DNA of 64,000 nucleotides. Origin: Chrysomallon squamiferum. Lineage: Eukaryota > Mollusca > Gastropoda > Neomphalida > Peltospiridae. The stretch is taken from the NCBI GenBank assembly GCA_012295275.1, contig CM022678.1:10700148-10764147 (forward strand). Reading direction: 5' to 3'. Made by a program: the position numbers and the translations under genes. Under the pieces are notes generated by a model, which was not told the origin of the DNA, did no database searches, and saw only the letters and a program-made list of their open reading frames with translations. This document shows, in pieces, positions 1 to 13,679 of the stretch (within the stretch, counting starts at the first letter, position 1; every line of letters begins with the position of its first letter).

Positions 1-1639
1 CTAACTTTCCATAATGAGATTCTTGTAAAACACAATTAAATAATAATGATTATCATTTAAGCATTTTCCATACCAACAACTATACCATATTAATAGGTTC
101 AGTAAAGAATGTCTTGATGTTTGAAGTATCTGTTTTGTTTTTGTACAACAGCTTATTTAAATAAAAAAGAAATTAACAAAATATTAATTTGTGACTGAAT
201 GCATTAAACTAGAAATACCTGATTCAGCAGAAGTAATTTAATACTCATTAAACAACATAAAAACATAAAATTATAAAAGGAGATGTTGATTGAGAAGAAA
301 AGACATCACCACTATTTAAAGTCTTCAGCTGTATTTTTCTGAATTGTTTAATCATACATTAAAATATTTCTGTATATATAGAATAATTTCGTATTAATGC
401 TTCAACATTTTCAGCATTACAATCATTAAAAATATTATCTCATTGTGCAGAATTCCAAGCTTTCACAAAAATCTATGCTTGTTGCTGAAAGTTAGTTTGG
501 AAAATGTGTGCACTCTTTTGACTTCTTTACATGATGTGCTGGTCTTGAGGAATAAGAGGAAGGCTGTCATACAATCTACAGTTTACTGCCCTTTATCTTA
601 ATTTCATTACTGAAACTACACAATGTGATATCTGACTCATATCATGCTGGCTAGTAACATTTGATGTTTTTAAAAAATTAACATACTATTGTACTATTTA
701 ATTTCTTATTATTTTAAAAATTATTATTATTATAAATAATCAAAAGATGTGCTGATAAAAAGAACTGTCAGTGTGTTATTTAAAGTTTAAGTTTGTGAAT
801 TAATAAAAGAAAGAAACAAAACTCAGATGAACTGGTCACCTGTAGACTGCACACACAATACACCAGCTCTGCATGTCAGAGTACAAGTCTGGAAAATTCT
901 CCCTCATCTTCTACCATTAGCACTTGTGTGACCTTTTTCTCTTTTCTAAAAGTGTGAAAATGTTTTGAGAACAAAATGAAATAAAAATTTAGTTAGTTTG
1001 TTGTTTAGTTTTTGTTTTGTTTCTTTTTTTCTATGTGTGACAGTTGTTTCCCTTTCACCATGATTAACACATTATTTTATTATTATGTACAGCAGTTTCA
1101 AACTTAAGTAAGTGTGTTAAATACTGCAACTTTTTACCCTATGTTTTTTTTACATTAAAGACTAGTGCAAATGGTTAATTATAAAATTGTTTACTTCCTC
1201 AAAAATTAAAAACTAAAATGACTCATTTTCATTCCCAAACAAGTAAAAAATATATTTTTTTTTTTTACTAAAACTTTTTAGGTTGTCCCCTCAATTAACA
1301 TTTGACTTTAAAACCCAATATATTATAATTTAGAACATTCAATTTTCTTTTGAAAACCAAGTTACTGTCACAAACACAATTAAAAACTAATTCTTTGCTT
1401 GGACACATATACCCTTTTAAATGAGATAATAAGAATAACAAAAAAATCATAAAAATGAATAGCCATTTATAATATTTTATTTTAAAACTATTTTAAAAAT
1501 CTGTATTTCCAAAATACAACATTCATAAATGAATTGCTGCTATCATTTTACTGTTATCTCTGTCAATAGAATAACATTAAAACTATTTTTCTCAAGAATC
1601 TAAATCAAATACAACAAGGTGTAACAAAAAGGGCAGTAC

Positions 1640-1742
1640 CTGATGTAAATGAAGATTTTATAACAGAGCTGGGATCCTTCCTCCAGTTTGTTCAGATTGT
1701 AGTCAGCCAATGTTTCACCAGAAATCTTCACAGTCAGGTAGA
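1640..1742 (-). pseudogene. Unrecognised exon, conserved in both duplicon copies
   Basis: It lies between a TAAG acceptor and a GTACTG donor on the - strand and translates without stops to 33 residues including VKISGETLADYNLNK and EGSQLCYKIFIYI. The copy at 43,772-43,874 has the same borders and differs by LEE to VDE. It sits downstream of the CAMSAP-type exons on the same strand, so it may be a later exon of that gene; I do not recognise the sequence. A further exon-like piece at 840-910 (MRENFPDLYSDMQSWCIVC, donor GTGACC) lies 0.7 kb further on, but its phase does not join to this one, so I give it low weight. Confidence 0.4.
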
Positions 1743-3018
1743 CTTAGAGTGTCTCATACCAGAGAACTGTGTGAAATTACAAAAATATGTGATATACTGA
1801 AATTTAAAAAACAATCACATTTAGCCATCATCACAGAAGTCATAAAACAAATGTTTATAATATTAACAATAATAAAATTAAAATAATAATAATGACGATC
1901 ATGATTAAAAACAGATAAATAAATTATATTAATGATAATAATGATGACAGTAAGAAGAAAAACAATAAACTGAAATCATAAATAAATAAATAATCCATTT
2001 AATGAAGGACCCTGTCTAATAATAAAGATTTTTTCATGATTTTATCTTTTCATTTTTCATTATTTTCCCCAATCCTTGACAATTTTAGGCTACTTAATTA
2101 TTGCATAAATACATTAAATTCCTTATAAATGTTACAGAGAAATAAAACTTTTGCTACATACCAGAGGAAAGTGGTTTCAGCTGTTTTTCAGATAATCCTC
2201 ACAGGTTCTTGATAAAACAAAATTGGCATCTATGAAAAAAAAAATCAGAAAAAGAAAAATTGTATCTGATCATTCTTTGAAGCTAAATTTTATATCAAAC
2301 AACATTTATAATTAAAATAAACCATATATCTGTGATACTTAAGGATTGTCATTCTTATAAACTAAATAAAAAAAACAAAAACAACTAACCTCTGAATCCA
2401 GTGAAAATGCAGGTGACATCACATCACCAACAGCAGATCAAAATGCTGAAGAAGGATTTCAACTTTCAGCAACAAGCAGTCACAGTTTCTGAAATACTGA
2501 ACATAGAAAAAACTGAGTTGTATAAGCATATAACAAAATACATGCATAAAAATACAATAAATGGTTATAGTTAAAAACTTTTATCTAATTATATATTTCT
2601 CTACATAAAATATTAAAATAAACCTTTTTAACAATAAAAAAACAAAACAAAACATTTCCTGACTATACTGTTAAAAGACAATTATTTCTCTGTTATTTGA
2701 AATTTTAGAGATCATACATTACTTTACTTTTCATATTACAGAAACACAGACAAGGAAATTCTAATCCTGTGTAAATGAATAAATATACATATTATTTAAT
2801 ATATCAATACATTTTTTTTGTTACACAAGTGTTGGAAATCAAGTTCAGATTATTTGCAACTACTGAAGTGTTTTCTGAATTCTGTTTCTTAGGATTAATG
2901 TAAACATCAAGGTTAATGTAAAATGACATATGTCCTTTACCCTCACCTTGACCTTGACCTAAATAATTTTCAGTTATCTTTGTGTTAGTGGAGTATCAGA
3001 CACTGAAATCACACTTAC

Positions 3019-3463
3019 TGGTTCATCTGGTGTTGAGACTCAGAGAAACAGTGGCTTCCAGTTATTTCCCCTTGACTGGAAATACATCAGTTGTGATGGG
3101 TGATGTTTGAGGAGGTTTCCTAGGCTTTGTTGGAGATGTTGTCCTCTTTCTGGGAGTCTCGTCTCTTTCCTCTGCTTTTGAATGATTTAAGTGTTTTTCT
3201 TTGGCTGGTTTTAGCTCAGCTGACATTAAAGGTTCAAGTTTTTCTCCATGATCACTGACATTCGACTGTTGAGGTTGGTCACCTGGTGTGACACTCTTCA
3301 ACTTCATGCTGTCAGAATCGTTGTAGTTCAACATGGTCGGCTGCAGTGTCTGTGGGGCTCAAGGTCACCAACATTGAGCTGATCATCTGGCAAAACTTTG
3401 ACACGACATTAACCAAGAAAGTGGACAACTCGCTGGTCTGATTCTGATTGGTGGGTGCCTCAT
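3019..3463 (-). pseudogene. Exon-like segment downstream of the CH exons (charged, Ser/Thr/Pro-rich)
   Basis: It is bounded on the - strand by a CAG acceptor after 3464 and a GTAAGT donor before 3019. Two open frames overlap. The 5' part reads NQNQTSELSTFLVNVVSKF until a TGA. The 3' part (3062-3334, 90 codons from an ATG) is lysine-, serine- and proline-rich with stretches such as PRKRTTSPTKPRKPPQTSP. One frameshift would join the two frames. The composition suits a disordered linker, and position and strand suggest it belongs to the CAMSAP-type gene, but I recognise no family. Copy B has lost this block. A short independent ORF cannot be excluded. Confidence 0.4.
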
Positions 3464-3591
3464 CTGAGCAGATAAATAAATAAACAAATCAATCAATCAA
3501 TCAATCAAATACTGAATCAGATATTAAATAAATAAACAAACAAACAAACAAATAAAATAATAAATAAACCATTAATCAGTTTTTTTTTTTC

Positions 3592-4210
3592 CCCCAATTC
3601 AACAAAGAAATATATTATTTTATACTGTTATTGTTATAATTACTACAACAAAAACAACAACTACATTTACTACTACAACTACTGCTCCTGTTGCCACAGC
3701 TACTTTTCACTTTACTTTTATCATAACAATTTCTCATTTAACTGTCATATACTCACACTCCCTCTATTACTACTACTATTGCAACAACAAAATTACTATT
3801 AAGACTTCTACTACTACTACAACTAGTACTATGACTACAGCTAGTATTTTTCTGACCATTAGTCACACAAGATACATTATGACCACAAAGCATCATCGGC
3901 TAAAATATCACCTATTACAACAAACAAGAACTATTATTATTAAGTACTAATGCTATAAGAACTACACTACTACAACAATGGGTTGTACTACTATTACTGC
4001 TATTACTATAACAACAACAACAACCTCTGCAGATGCTCCTGTTTCTGCCAGGTTAGTACAGATTCTTTGATGACATTTCTCTGCTGTGGCAACCTCACAG
4101 AATTAGCTCTTCATGTGTACCAAGCAGTTTCTGTAAAACAGCAGCCTTTTATTTATTTATTTATTTATTTATTTGTAGTTTATTTATTTATTTATTTATT
4201 TATTTATTTG
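3592..4210. repeat. Degenerate ACT/AAC-rich and (TTTA)n low-complexity stretch
   Basis: Imperfect ACT, ACA and ATT triplet runs from about 3,640 to 4,020 are followed by two (TTTA)n blocks at 4,148-4,208. No gene is supported here. Copy B has no counterpart because the whole block is deleted there. Confidence 0.7.
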
Positions 4211-5179
4211 CAGATATATAAAATATTTCTCTTTCTGACAGATACATATATATTTTTTTGAAATTACTAAATTATAAATATACTAAATTCTTAGAATCAT
4301 CAAATTATAGTTAATACTAAGGCAAGATTAACTTTTGAATTTTCAAATCAAAATAAAATAAAGCAGATTGTATTCTGGCAAGTTCAAAACAAAACAAGAA
4401 ATGTTTTTTTATTATGTCTACTACAAATATAAGCTAAAAAGAAATGAAACAATGCTTATGGAAGTATGGAAATATGGAAGAATACTAAGTCATCAAGCTA
4501 TTTGTATACTACAATTACTTTACTTATTATTACAGTGTGTCCTTGCTCTAATCTGCTTTTATTATTCTTATTATTGAGAATATATTAACAATACAAAAAA
4601 TGAGAAGAATGGAAGTTGATATTTGAACAGATAAGTTAATGTGTGAGTTTGTCATACCAGTTTTTTGAAAAACTTCTTTGTCTGTTCTGCTGTCTGTGTG
4701 TGTCCCATTCTGATGTTAAGGTAACAACACTTGTCAATTTTGTGGTACGTGTCTGAAAAAGTAAAAACAAAGAAAATTTAATTTCTTTTTGTTTTTATTA
4801 GTAACATTATTTACTGTTATATGTATATCAATGCCATTTACTGATACAAATGAATGTTTGTGGAAAAATCAGTATCTTTTAAAAACATTTCATTATAACC
4901 TGATTACTGATAAACATAAATTCTGCTAAAATAGAACAAATCTGAAATAAAGAAGAAATATTTATTTCAGAACATACACAGCATATTTTTAAACAGTTCT
5001 TTTTATCTTAAAAGGTAAATAACAATACAGCTAAAGAAAAAGAAAACCTGTTTCTGCAATATGAAGTGACACCTTTTTTAACTAAGCAACTAAAAATATA
5101 TTTCTAATATACATCTTTCCACAGAAAAAACAACAGAAAAAAATTAAAACAGAACATACATTTTTTTATGTAAATAGTC

Positions 5180-6240
5180 TTTTTTTTTTTTTGAATAAAA
5201 ATTCATAAGCATAATTTTGAATAAAATTCATAAGCATATTCTAATATATCTTCCATTTTTCTAATTAATCCATTTACTCTTTTTCGTTCTTTAATAGAAT
5301 TTGATTCCTGTTTTGATTTTTCTGAATTCAGAAAAAAACAATGTATTTCTGTCCATATCTAGATTCTATTGAGCTTTAGGTCTTAAAATACCACCATTAC
5401 ACTTAATCTCTAAATTAATTTTAACTTTTCTTCTTTGTATGTTACTCAAATCATGATGCTTATTTACAACTAGTTTAGGATATTCTCATTTTAAAGCATT
5501 TTGTATATTATAGTATTTTTCGTTGTCTAATTGTCTCTTATTTAGTGCAAAATGTTTTATATTTTAAGTTATTTGATCAAACAACAGGTTCAGTCTGTAA
5601 CAAAGGACACTCAGAAGCATTATTAATTACTTCAACAAGAGCTTTACAAAAAAGTTCATCTTTCAACAATTCATTATTAAAAATCCAAATACCTTGACCT
5701 CTCTCTACATAAGAAAAATCTATTTTAAGTGATAAAAAATTGTAATCACTAACTGAGGTATAGGATATGTATACATTACTTATAAACTGTAATAAATTTC
5801 TAGAAATTAAAAAAAAATCAATTCTTGACTGATTTATAGTTTTTTCAACAATTTGAGATCTAGTAAATTGTTTTTTATCTGGATTTCTGTGTCACCAAAT
5901 ATCAACTAAATTATAATTATAAATATCTGTAATTTATTACCACTTTTCATACTGAAAGTTTTATTATTAATGCCTAAATCTAAATTAGGATCTAAAATTA
6001 CATTAAAATCTCCTGTCATTAATATATTTTTAAAATCCACAAATTTACATAATCATTTAAAAATAAAAGATTTTCTGCAATATTATTTGGTGCATATACA
6101 CTTATAAAACTATGTTCATCACCATCTATTTTAGTATTAATTTTTAAAATCCTGCCTTCAGTGTTGCAACTATTAAAGGTAAACTTATAAAGACATTATT
6201 TTTGATATCAGTATTGCTACACCCCTCCAGTATAAACACT
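5180..6240 (-). mobile_element. LINE (non-LTR retrotransposon) fragment, endonuclease region, degenerate
   Basis: The - strand carries the signature of an apurinic-type endonuclease in order: VYAPNN near 6,100, TGDFNVILDPNLDLG near 5,990, an NPDKKQFTRSQ segment near 5,870, SRIDFFLIS near 5,810 and then RGQGIWIFNNELLKDELF near 5,680. The frame is broken by frameshifts and stops. It lies in an intron of the CAMSAP-type pseudogene in the same orientation. Part of it (45,880-46,224) is in copy B at the equivalent place, so the insertion predates the segmental duplication. No reverse transcriptase is recognisable in this fragment. Confidence 0.75.
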
Positions 6241-6702
6241 AAAACTGAATATGACAAAATCCCAATGTTTCCAGTACAATAATAAATTTCATAAATTCAT
6301 TTAATAAAAGATATAATACAATTGTGGACTTGCAATGTAATTAAAAACTCTCACAAAACTTACTTTCTGTTTCCTGACCATTCAGCAGCTGTCCTGTCTC
6401 TGTCAGTTTTATCATTTCAAACCAGAAGAACAGCTCTGTGAGAAAGGCTAAGAGGTTTTCTCGTATACTGTCTTGTGTGTACAGGAGATCCTCGTAGGTG
6501 AAATGGAAAAAGTTGATGGAAGATGCCGTTCACAGAATGTTTTGGTGAGGCGTAGATTATGTAAAGAATTAGCTATTCCTAACCCGTCTTTCAAACATAT
6601 ATCTGAGAAGAAAAAATAAACAACAATGAGGCAATTAATATTTAATAACACAGTAAAAGAGGTTAAGGAGGATGAAAAGGATGTGATAACTGACAGACAG
6701 AC

Positions 6703-6824
<122 letters not shown>

Positions 6825-8654
6825 ACAAATTATATTCAAAACCAAAAAAAAAAAAAAAACCAGACCTAATAATAAAATATGAATTTTGTTGATTATGAAA
6901 TATAAAATCAAAAAGCGCCCAAAAACCCCATCCTCTTTTAACTAGATATTAAGATTCATAAATTTACTTTATGCTAAATTTAAAGTTACCATGTGATTCA
7001 TACTTTTTATTTACAAAAAAATGTGTTATTTAACAAACCATGAAAACTGAGACACTTCAGACAACAGAGACGACAGACAACAGCTACTGTACATATGTCT
7101 CATGTCTTTTAGTATGTCTGTCATCACAGGAACAGTCACACTGTCTGAAGGGCTGGCAGTTCCAATCTGGTAACAGGAAAGTTAAACATTTTAAAATATG
7201 ATGCTTCTTGTCTTCTTCTTTTGTTTTATAATATAGAAATTTACAACAAAATAATCATATTTATATGAATGTAATTATAGGAATGTGAGTGTGTGCCTGA
7301 CAAATGTACATGGTAAAAAGTGTACTGTGTGTTTACAAGATACTAATGTAATTTGTGTGTATGTGCATGTCTACCTACTGATATATTATTAACAAACTGC
7401 AACCTCCTGCATTAAATTAAATTAAACTTAATTATGTTTAGAACAATGAGAAATATTTAAATAAAAACAACTCCAATTAAAAACAATGCAGCAATACAAA
7501 CTTTATTGAAGCAGACTATAATTGTGTCCTCAGTGCCTGATGGAAGTTCACTGGATGCGTTAAAAGTTGTAATTCATCTGAAAGTTTTAAAATTGCTTGT
7601 TCAAAATATTGAATTTAAAGTATGAGGTCTCTTTATGCTATATGATAAATTATATAAAACATGCACCCAAATATCATTCTCCTTCTCCCTCTCTCTCTCC
7701 ATTCCTTAATCCTCTCTCTCATACATTAGTACATTTGCATGTTTATCTGCAATCATCATAATCCTTCTCCTTCTTTTCAGCTATCATTTAATAATCAAAG
7801 TAGAAAAATGAATACTTTAACTATACCTCAGCTTTAACTGAAATATAATTTACCAAAATATAAAAGGAAGAAAAGTAAATCAACTTTGACAGTCAAACTA
7901 ACTCAGTTTAATAAAAAATAAAAAAGATTTCAAATTTTAATATTTAACAAGATAATAAATATAAATAAATAAATAAACAAAAACAACAGCATACCTGATG
8001 GCAGGGACAGCACATTCTTCTGAAACAACTTCACTGGCATATGCCAACATCAGCACATCAATTAGAGCTATATGTACATTCTAAAAGAAAAAAGAAATAA
8101 AATAATAATAAAAATAATAACTAAGCAGTTATAAATAAATAACTAATACTTCTGTTATTATCAAAATTTAAATTTAACTATATTATTCAGACAAAGTGGG
8201 CTGTGGGATATCTTCAATATACTTTGTTATTAATAAATAATGTAACATAATTATTATAATATTAAACTGATTACAAAACAATAGCAAATAAGTGATTTTT
8301 ATTACACTATTTTATAATCAATAAAGAGTTGCTACAAATCTTATTTTACTCTCTAAAACACAAACATAAAATATATTATACTCACAACTCAGAATGGTGC
8401 AGTTTGCATAAGAATGGTTTCTGTTACTGGTGATTCATCCTTCTCCATGATGTAAATTCCCTTTCTTGACAGATCTGAATAATAATACAGTGTCCTACGA
8501 AAAATTGCAATGTTAATAGTAAATATAATGTTTATTTATTGGAAGTACATAATATTTTTTGTTATCAATCTACATTTGTCTAATAAATGCATTTTTCTCT
8601 GCCTTATTATCGTTTGTGAATGTTATAATAAATTTATTTACATATGAAATTGCC

Positions 8655-8734
<80 letters not shown>
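8655..8734. repeat. Compound (CA)n(CT)n microsatellite
   Basis: A CA run of about 36 bp passes directly into a CT run of about 42 bp. In copy B the same site (47,668-47,753) has a much shorter CA part and a longer CT part, and the 223 bp following it in copy A are deleted. Confidence 0.96.
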
Positions 8735-8737
<3 letters not shown>

Positions 8738-10119
8738 AATACGATTATAGTTTATACGGTGAACACCTCTCTTTCTGCTTCTTTTCACACATGATACAGT
8801 GATAGTGATACAGTGATAGTGATACACATTACATCATGATCATGTTTACCTCTGTTCCATGCCTGAACATCATGATCATCCGCATCCGATTCACGCTTGT
8901 ATTCGCACAAACATAAAACATCCCAATCCATTTGGATTCTCGTGAAATATTTCCAAAATTCTATTAAATTGAATAATCAACAAGTAAAACGTTACCGAAT
9001 CAAAAATAAAAATAAACTGGCTGACAAACATTAGTTCATACAGGTTTGAAAAGCGTAGCATACATTCGAATCCGTTTATGTTCGAAACATCAGGGTTTAT
9101 CGAGACTGGTCTGGCCTTAACCTAATTTTAGTTAGTATTTAAGAATTAATTAATTTGTTTATTCTCACAAAAATTATTATAAAATTTGTAGAAATTTATT
9201 CTGGTTTCAGACCAACATGTGATTTTTAAATATTTGTTTTAATTTTTTTTTCAAAATGATATGTGATAAATTTTATAACTTCTGTTTTTTTATTGTTTTT
9301 TTTTTAACTACAATTTATTTATTAGGCTTGTCAATGATAAATGTAATTTTTCTCTCTACAGGATAAACAAGCCTTCTGCTGACCAGAAAAAAGACCAAGG
9401 TTGACCACTTGACCATGTGTGTAGTGCAGCTTTCATTGAAGAACATGAATTCTCCAGTCCTGGCAGTTAAGAGAAACTTGTACAGACTCAGACACTGAGA
9501 TGTGCTCAACATGTTTGTAAACAGATGCTGGGTATAATGGACAAATAATTCAGTTTACTACCAGATTTTATAAATTACTTAATGCCACCTGAGAATGTTT
9601 TAAAATTATATTATGTTAATTTTGTTACTATTAATTAGGTATGTTTTAGTGAACAATGAGTTAACAGTGAAAAGACAGTGATTTATATCTATCATTAATT
9701 AATTCTATAATTATTGTTTGTTTATATTTTTTTTTAAAAATAAAAAAAAAGTCATTATCATTTTTGAACTGATGCTGTTTTAAATGTTGTTTATATTAAT
9801 ATTAAATTGAGGTAAACAAAAAACTGATTAAAAAAATGAAGAAAAAAGAAACAAGTCAAAAATATTTTTAAAATAATAAATTACTTTTGTTTCAGACTGA
9901 GAATGTAGAAGTCAGGGTTTGACATGGGAACAGATTTCTCATAAAGCTGAAGGCAGTTTATGTCACTATGGTTACTACTAGAAAAAAGTATGAGAAAGGT
10001 TAGTAGTTTTTTTTTCTTTGAACTGTAGTGTACCTATCAAAGCAGAAAGTGCAAGGGCTGCCTGTCTTGTCTCAGATGAAAAAGTCCTTGGTTTCACAAT
10101 ATTCAAATAAGCTTTTTAC

Positions 10120-10120
<1 letters not shown>

Positions 10121-10173
<53 letters not shown>
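10121..10173. repeat. (TTA)n microsatellite next to an EGF exon acceptor
   Basis: A run of about 17 TTA units ends seven bases before the exon at 10180. Copy B has only a short run at the same place (49,489-49,516). Confidence 0.93.
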
Positions 10174-10779
10174 GTGTAGATATAAATGAGTGTACATCAA
10201 CTGATGTCAGTATTACTAAGTATACTGATACTTGTACTAACAGAATCAGTGGATTCACTTGTTCCTGTCTGGCTGGGAAGAAACTTGAAAATGACCAGAC
10301 AACATGTGTTAGTAAGCAGAATTTCTCATTACAAAATACAATAATGTAAAAATAAATTTTTAAATATTTTAAAAACATAATTATATTTTGAAATCTGAAG
10401 CAACTTATTCTGTAAAATTAGAAATTTTCATGATATTTAGATTATACTTTTAATATAATTTTATAAATTTTGTTTTATAATAAATACTAACACAAAAATT
10501 TGATTTTAATTTAATTTATTTATTTTCAAATTAAATTTTATTTTTCCCTCTCAGACCATTGTCAGTGTAAAGCTGGCTGGGTGGTGTGTGATGTGAAAAC
10601 AACAGAGATGAATGTAGTGTTTCAACAGTTTCATGTCAAGCAAACAGCAACTGCAAAAACCTGCCAGTCTCCTATCATTTGAGTGTAAGACAGGATATCA
10701 CAACTTGTCAAATGAATGTATAGGTGAGTAGGGTATACTTAATAAATAGTTAATTACTCAATATTAAAAATTTGGTAAC

Positions 10780-11110
10780 AAGTTGAAATTATAATGTTTT
10801 ATTTAATAAAGAGTTATATGTTAGAAATAATTCCTTATTATTTATGAAATAGTTAAATGATACAAATGATTTCTTATTATTTAATAAATAGTTATATGTT
10901 ACAAATGATTTCTTATTATTTATGAAATAGTTACATGTTACAAATGATTTCTTATTATTTAATAAACAGTTACATGTTACAAATGATTTCTTATTATTTA
11001 TGAAATAGTTATGTTACAAATGATTTCTTATTATTAATAAACAGTTATATGTTTCAAATGATTTTTTATTATTTATGAAATAGTTAAATGATACAAATGA
11101 TTGATGAATT
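10780..11110 (+). repeat. ~49-bp tandem repeat, copy number differs between duplicon copies
   Basis: The unit contains AGTTATATGTTACAAATGAT followed by TTCTTATTATTTA and an alternating TAATAAA or TGAAATA end. About seven units are present here within an intron of the EGF pseudogene. Copy B has only three or four more diverged units at about 50,120-50,310, so the array expanded or contracted after the duplication. Confidence 0.85.
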
Positions 11111-12769
11111 TTTTACATATTTTTGTGATTTTAATTACCAAAGAAAACAGAATGGATGTTTTAAACTGAAAAATTACATAGAAATGAGTTAATTAATATC
11201 TCAGTCACAAAATTAACTTTTTCTGCATTAAAATATAACAAATAAATAAATATAATAATAAAAATATCATTTTATTCTTGTCAATAATTTTTTATTCAAA
11301 ATTAGGAGAATGTTTATTTAACACAGAAAATCAGATTTCAGTGACTAAGAAATTAACATTGTTAAAAACAAGAAAAAAGAAACAAAAACAAACCCTGTTT
11401 GGTAACAGCTAACTTTATTTTTGCAGTTTGAGTCCCATTCATTTTTAGGAACATTACCAACAAAAGTAAATAAAGATAAAAATAAAAATCATGTTTTACA
11501 ACTAATAATTAAACTATTATTAAACAGATATTTATTAATTCATTCATTCATCCATTCACTCTTTACCTTCCTCATTTGTTCACTGTCACCACCTTCATCA
11601 TTCATTCATTCATGTAAAAGATCATTTTTTTAAATTGTTCAATGAGTGTTTGTTATCATTCTTGTACTAACACTGAGAAAAGCTACATTTGTTCTTGTCA
11701 CAGTGGTTACAAATTATAAATATTTTAATTTTATTTTAATTGTGACTAAATTTGATAAAATTATAAACTATTTTATTTTCATTTGTGTGAGAATGTGAAT
11801 AAATTGTTAATTATTTTATTTTAGTTGTGACAAAATATTATAAAGTCATAAAAATATTTTATGTTCAGTTGTGACAGTGCTGCAGTGAACAGTTCGTGTG
11901 AACAGGGCTGCAGGGTGCATGACACAGTGGAGCAGTGTTTGTGTAGAAATGTTTACCTTGAATTCAGACAACAAAACATGCTCAGGTGAGTCAGTTCTAT
12001 CTGGTTCTCAGGTTAAATTGTTCACTTCAAGCATTCTTAGTTTATTCATATTTCCAGTGTAAGTGTTATCTCTTTGAATCTGAATTGCCAGCATTTCTAC
12101 CATTATCTGGGGTTTTATTTTTTTTTTTTTTTTATTATAAATAACATCATACTCATTATATAATCAGCAATCAGTTTGCAACTTATGTATGCATTAGTAG
12201 CTTTTGTGCTATTCAAATAGTTAAGTTAAACTTCTCTTATCTGAATTAATAAAAATTTCAAAGCAGTGAATACTGTTTCAGAAACTTGTCAAAATTTATG
12301 AATAATTTTAATTTTTATTAATAATAATTATATCCCTGTAATTGAAGCTTGACTAATTTTATAAACTGCTCAAAACCTCTCAGAATCTATGAATTTTAAA
12401 TTTTGGTTAATCCGTATATTTCTTATAAATAATTTCTGTGTAAATGATATTTGAGTAATTTCAGAAACTTGTCAAAATGTAGGAATATGTTTACTTGTTG
12501 TTAATGATTGAGATATGATTTATTTGTTTCTCTATTTCAGATATAAATGAATGTAAATCAACAATATTTACACTCAGAACTGTCACTACTAAGATGGAGG
12601 CTTCACATGTTCCTGTATGGATGGTTATAAGTGGGAAACTGACAAAATTACTTCTAGAGGTAGATATAAATATTAGTATATCACACACACATCAACAGAT
12701 CAACATGCAAAGATTCACACACATCAACATATGCACATGCAAATATTCACACACATGAAACATGCACAC

Positions 12770-13080
12770 ACAAACCTCCATATACATACATATACAGTGA
12801 ATTTAATTAACTCAAATCAAATACAGTGAAATCACTAAAATGAAATGATATACATTGAAATGAAATGCAGTGTGATATAGTGCAATACAATAAAATAAAA
12901 TAAATGAAATACTATGAAATACAATACACCACAACACAACACAATACAGTACAATAATTGAACCAAACTGAACTGAACGAACTGAACTGGAATAAAAGAA
13001 ATTGAAATAATGATAAAATATAATAAAATAAAATTAATAAGATTCATGGAATCAAATCAAATGAAATGCAATACAATGCT
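12770..13080. repeat. Degenerate ACA-rich and AAATGAAATACAATG-type repeat
   Basis: A short CA-rich stretch is followed by imperfect repeats of pentamer-like units (GAAAT, GAATA, ACAAT). The same tract is at about 51,690-51,960 in copy B. A - strand open frame across it (Ile/Phe/Leu-rich) is a low-complexity artefact. Confidence 0.7.
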
Positions 13081-13359
13081 AAATTAAACTGATTTTGTCC
13101 ATGGAATAAATGGCTTTCTAACAGTAAGTAAAAAAAATCATGAAAATAATTAAATCACAACCCATCCCATTTGAATCATATCAACCTTCATTTTACATGT
13201 AAATTGTATAATATTGTTTATACAAGTCTGAATATTATTTTAATTTTAATAATAATGTTTTTGTTTGTATTTTTTCAGATTTCTTTATAATAAGCTTGTT
13301 TTGAGAATGAAAGAAAATGTGAGAAGTGACATTGATTCTAAGTGACTTGTTGTGTTTAC

Positions 13360-13435
13360 CTCCAAGTTCTTCAAGTTTTCTCACTGTACTGAACAAACTA
13401 AACAGAAGAAACAGCAGAAGATAAAATATCTTCAC
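13360..13435 (-). other. Possible signal-peptide exon antisense to the EGF pseudogene
   Basis: From an ATG at 13,435 the - strand reads MKIFYLLLFLLFSLFS then TVRKLEELG, a classic short n-region plus leucine/phenylalanine core, followed immediately by a GTAAAC donor. Copy B (52,217-52,292) keeps the reading frame, but its donor has become AT. It could be the first coding exon of a secreted protein running leftwards, or chance coding of a T-rich tract; no second exon could be found. Confidence 0.3.
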
Positions 13436-13679
13436 AACAAATATGAAGGACTGAAAAAAAACCAGTTACTTGTTATGTGGACTGCACTAACTGAAGAATT
13501 TATAAATCTGTGAAACTGTGCTTTCAGATTCAAAGTGTCATTCATGCAAGATACAGTCAGACATAGACCAGCAGACAGAATGTTTGGACCAGACAGTCAA
13601 GTGTGTGAAAAAGAAATTATTTTTAAAATTGTCTGATGTAGAAATCCTTGATTTCCTGCTTTTAAAAAACTACAAATTG

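Noticed and set aside
2390-2480. Exon-like + strand frame (SESSENAGDITSPTADQNAE) also seen at 44,525-44,630
   Set aside because: Open in both copies but no acceptor on the + strand and stops on the - strand; copies are too alike for conservation to mean much.
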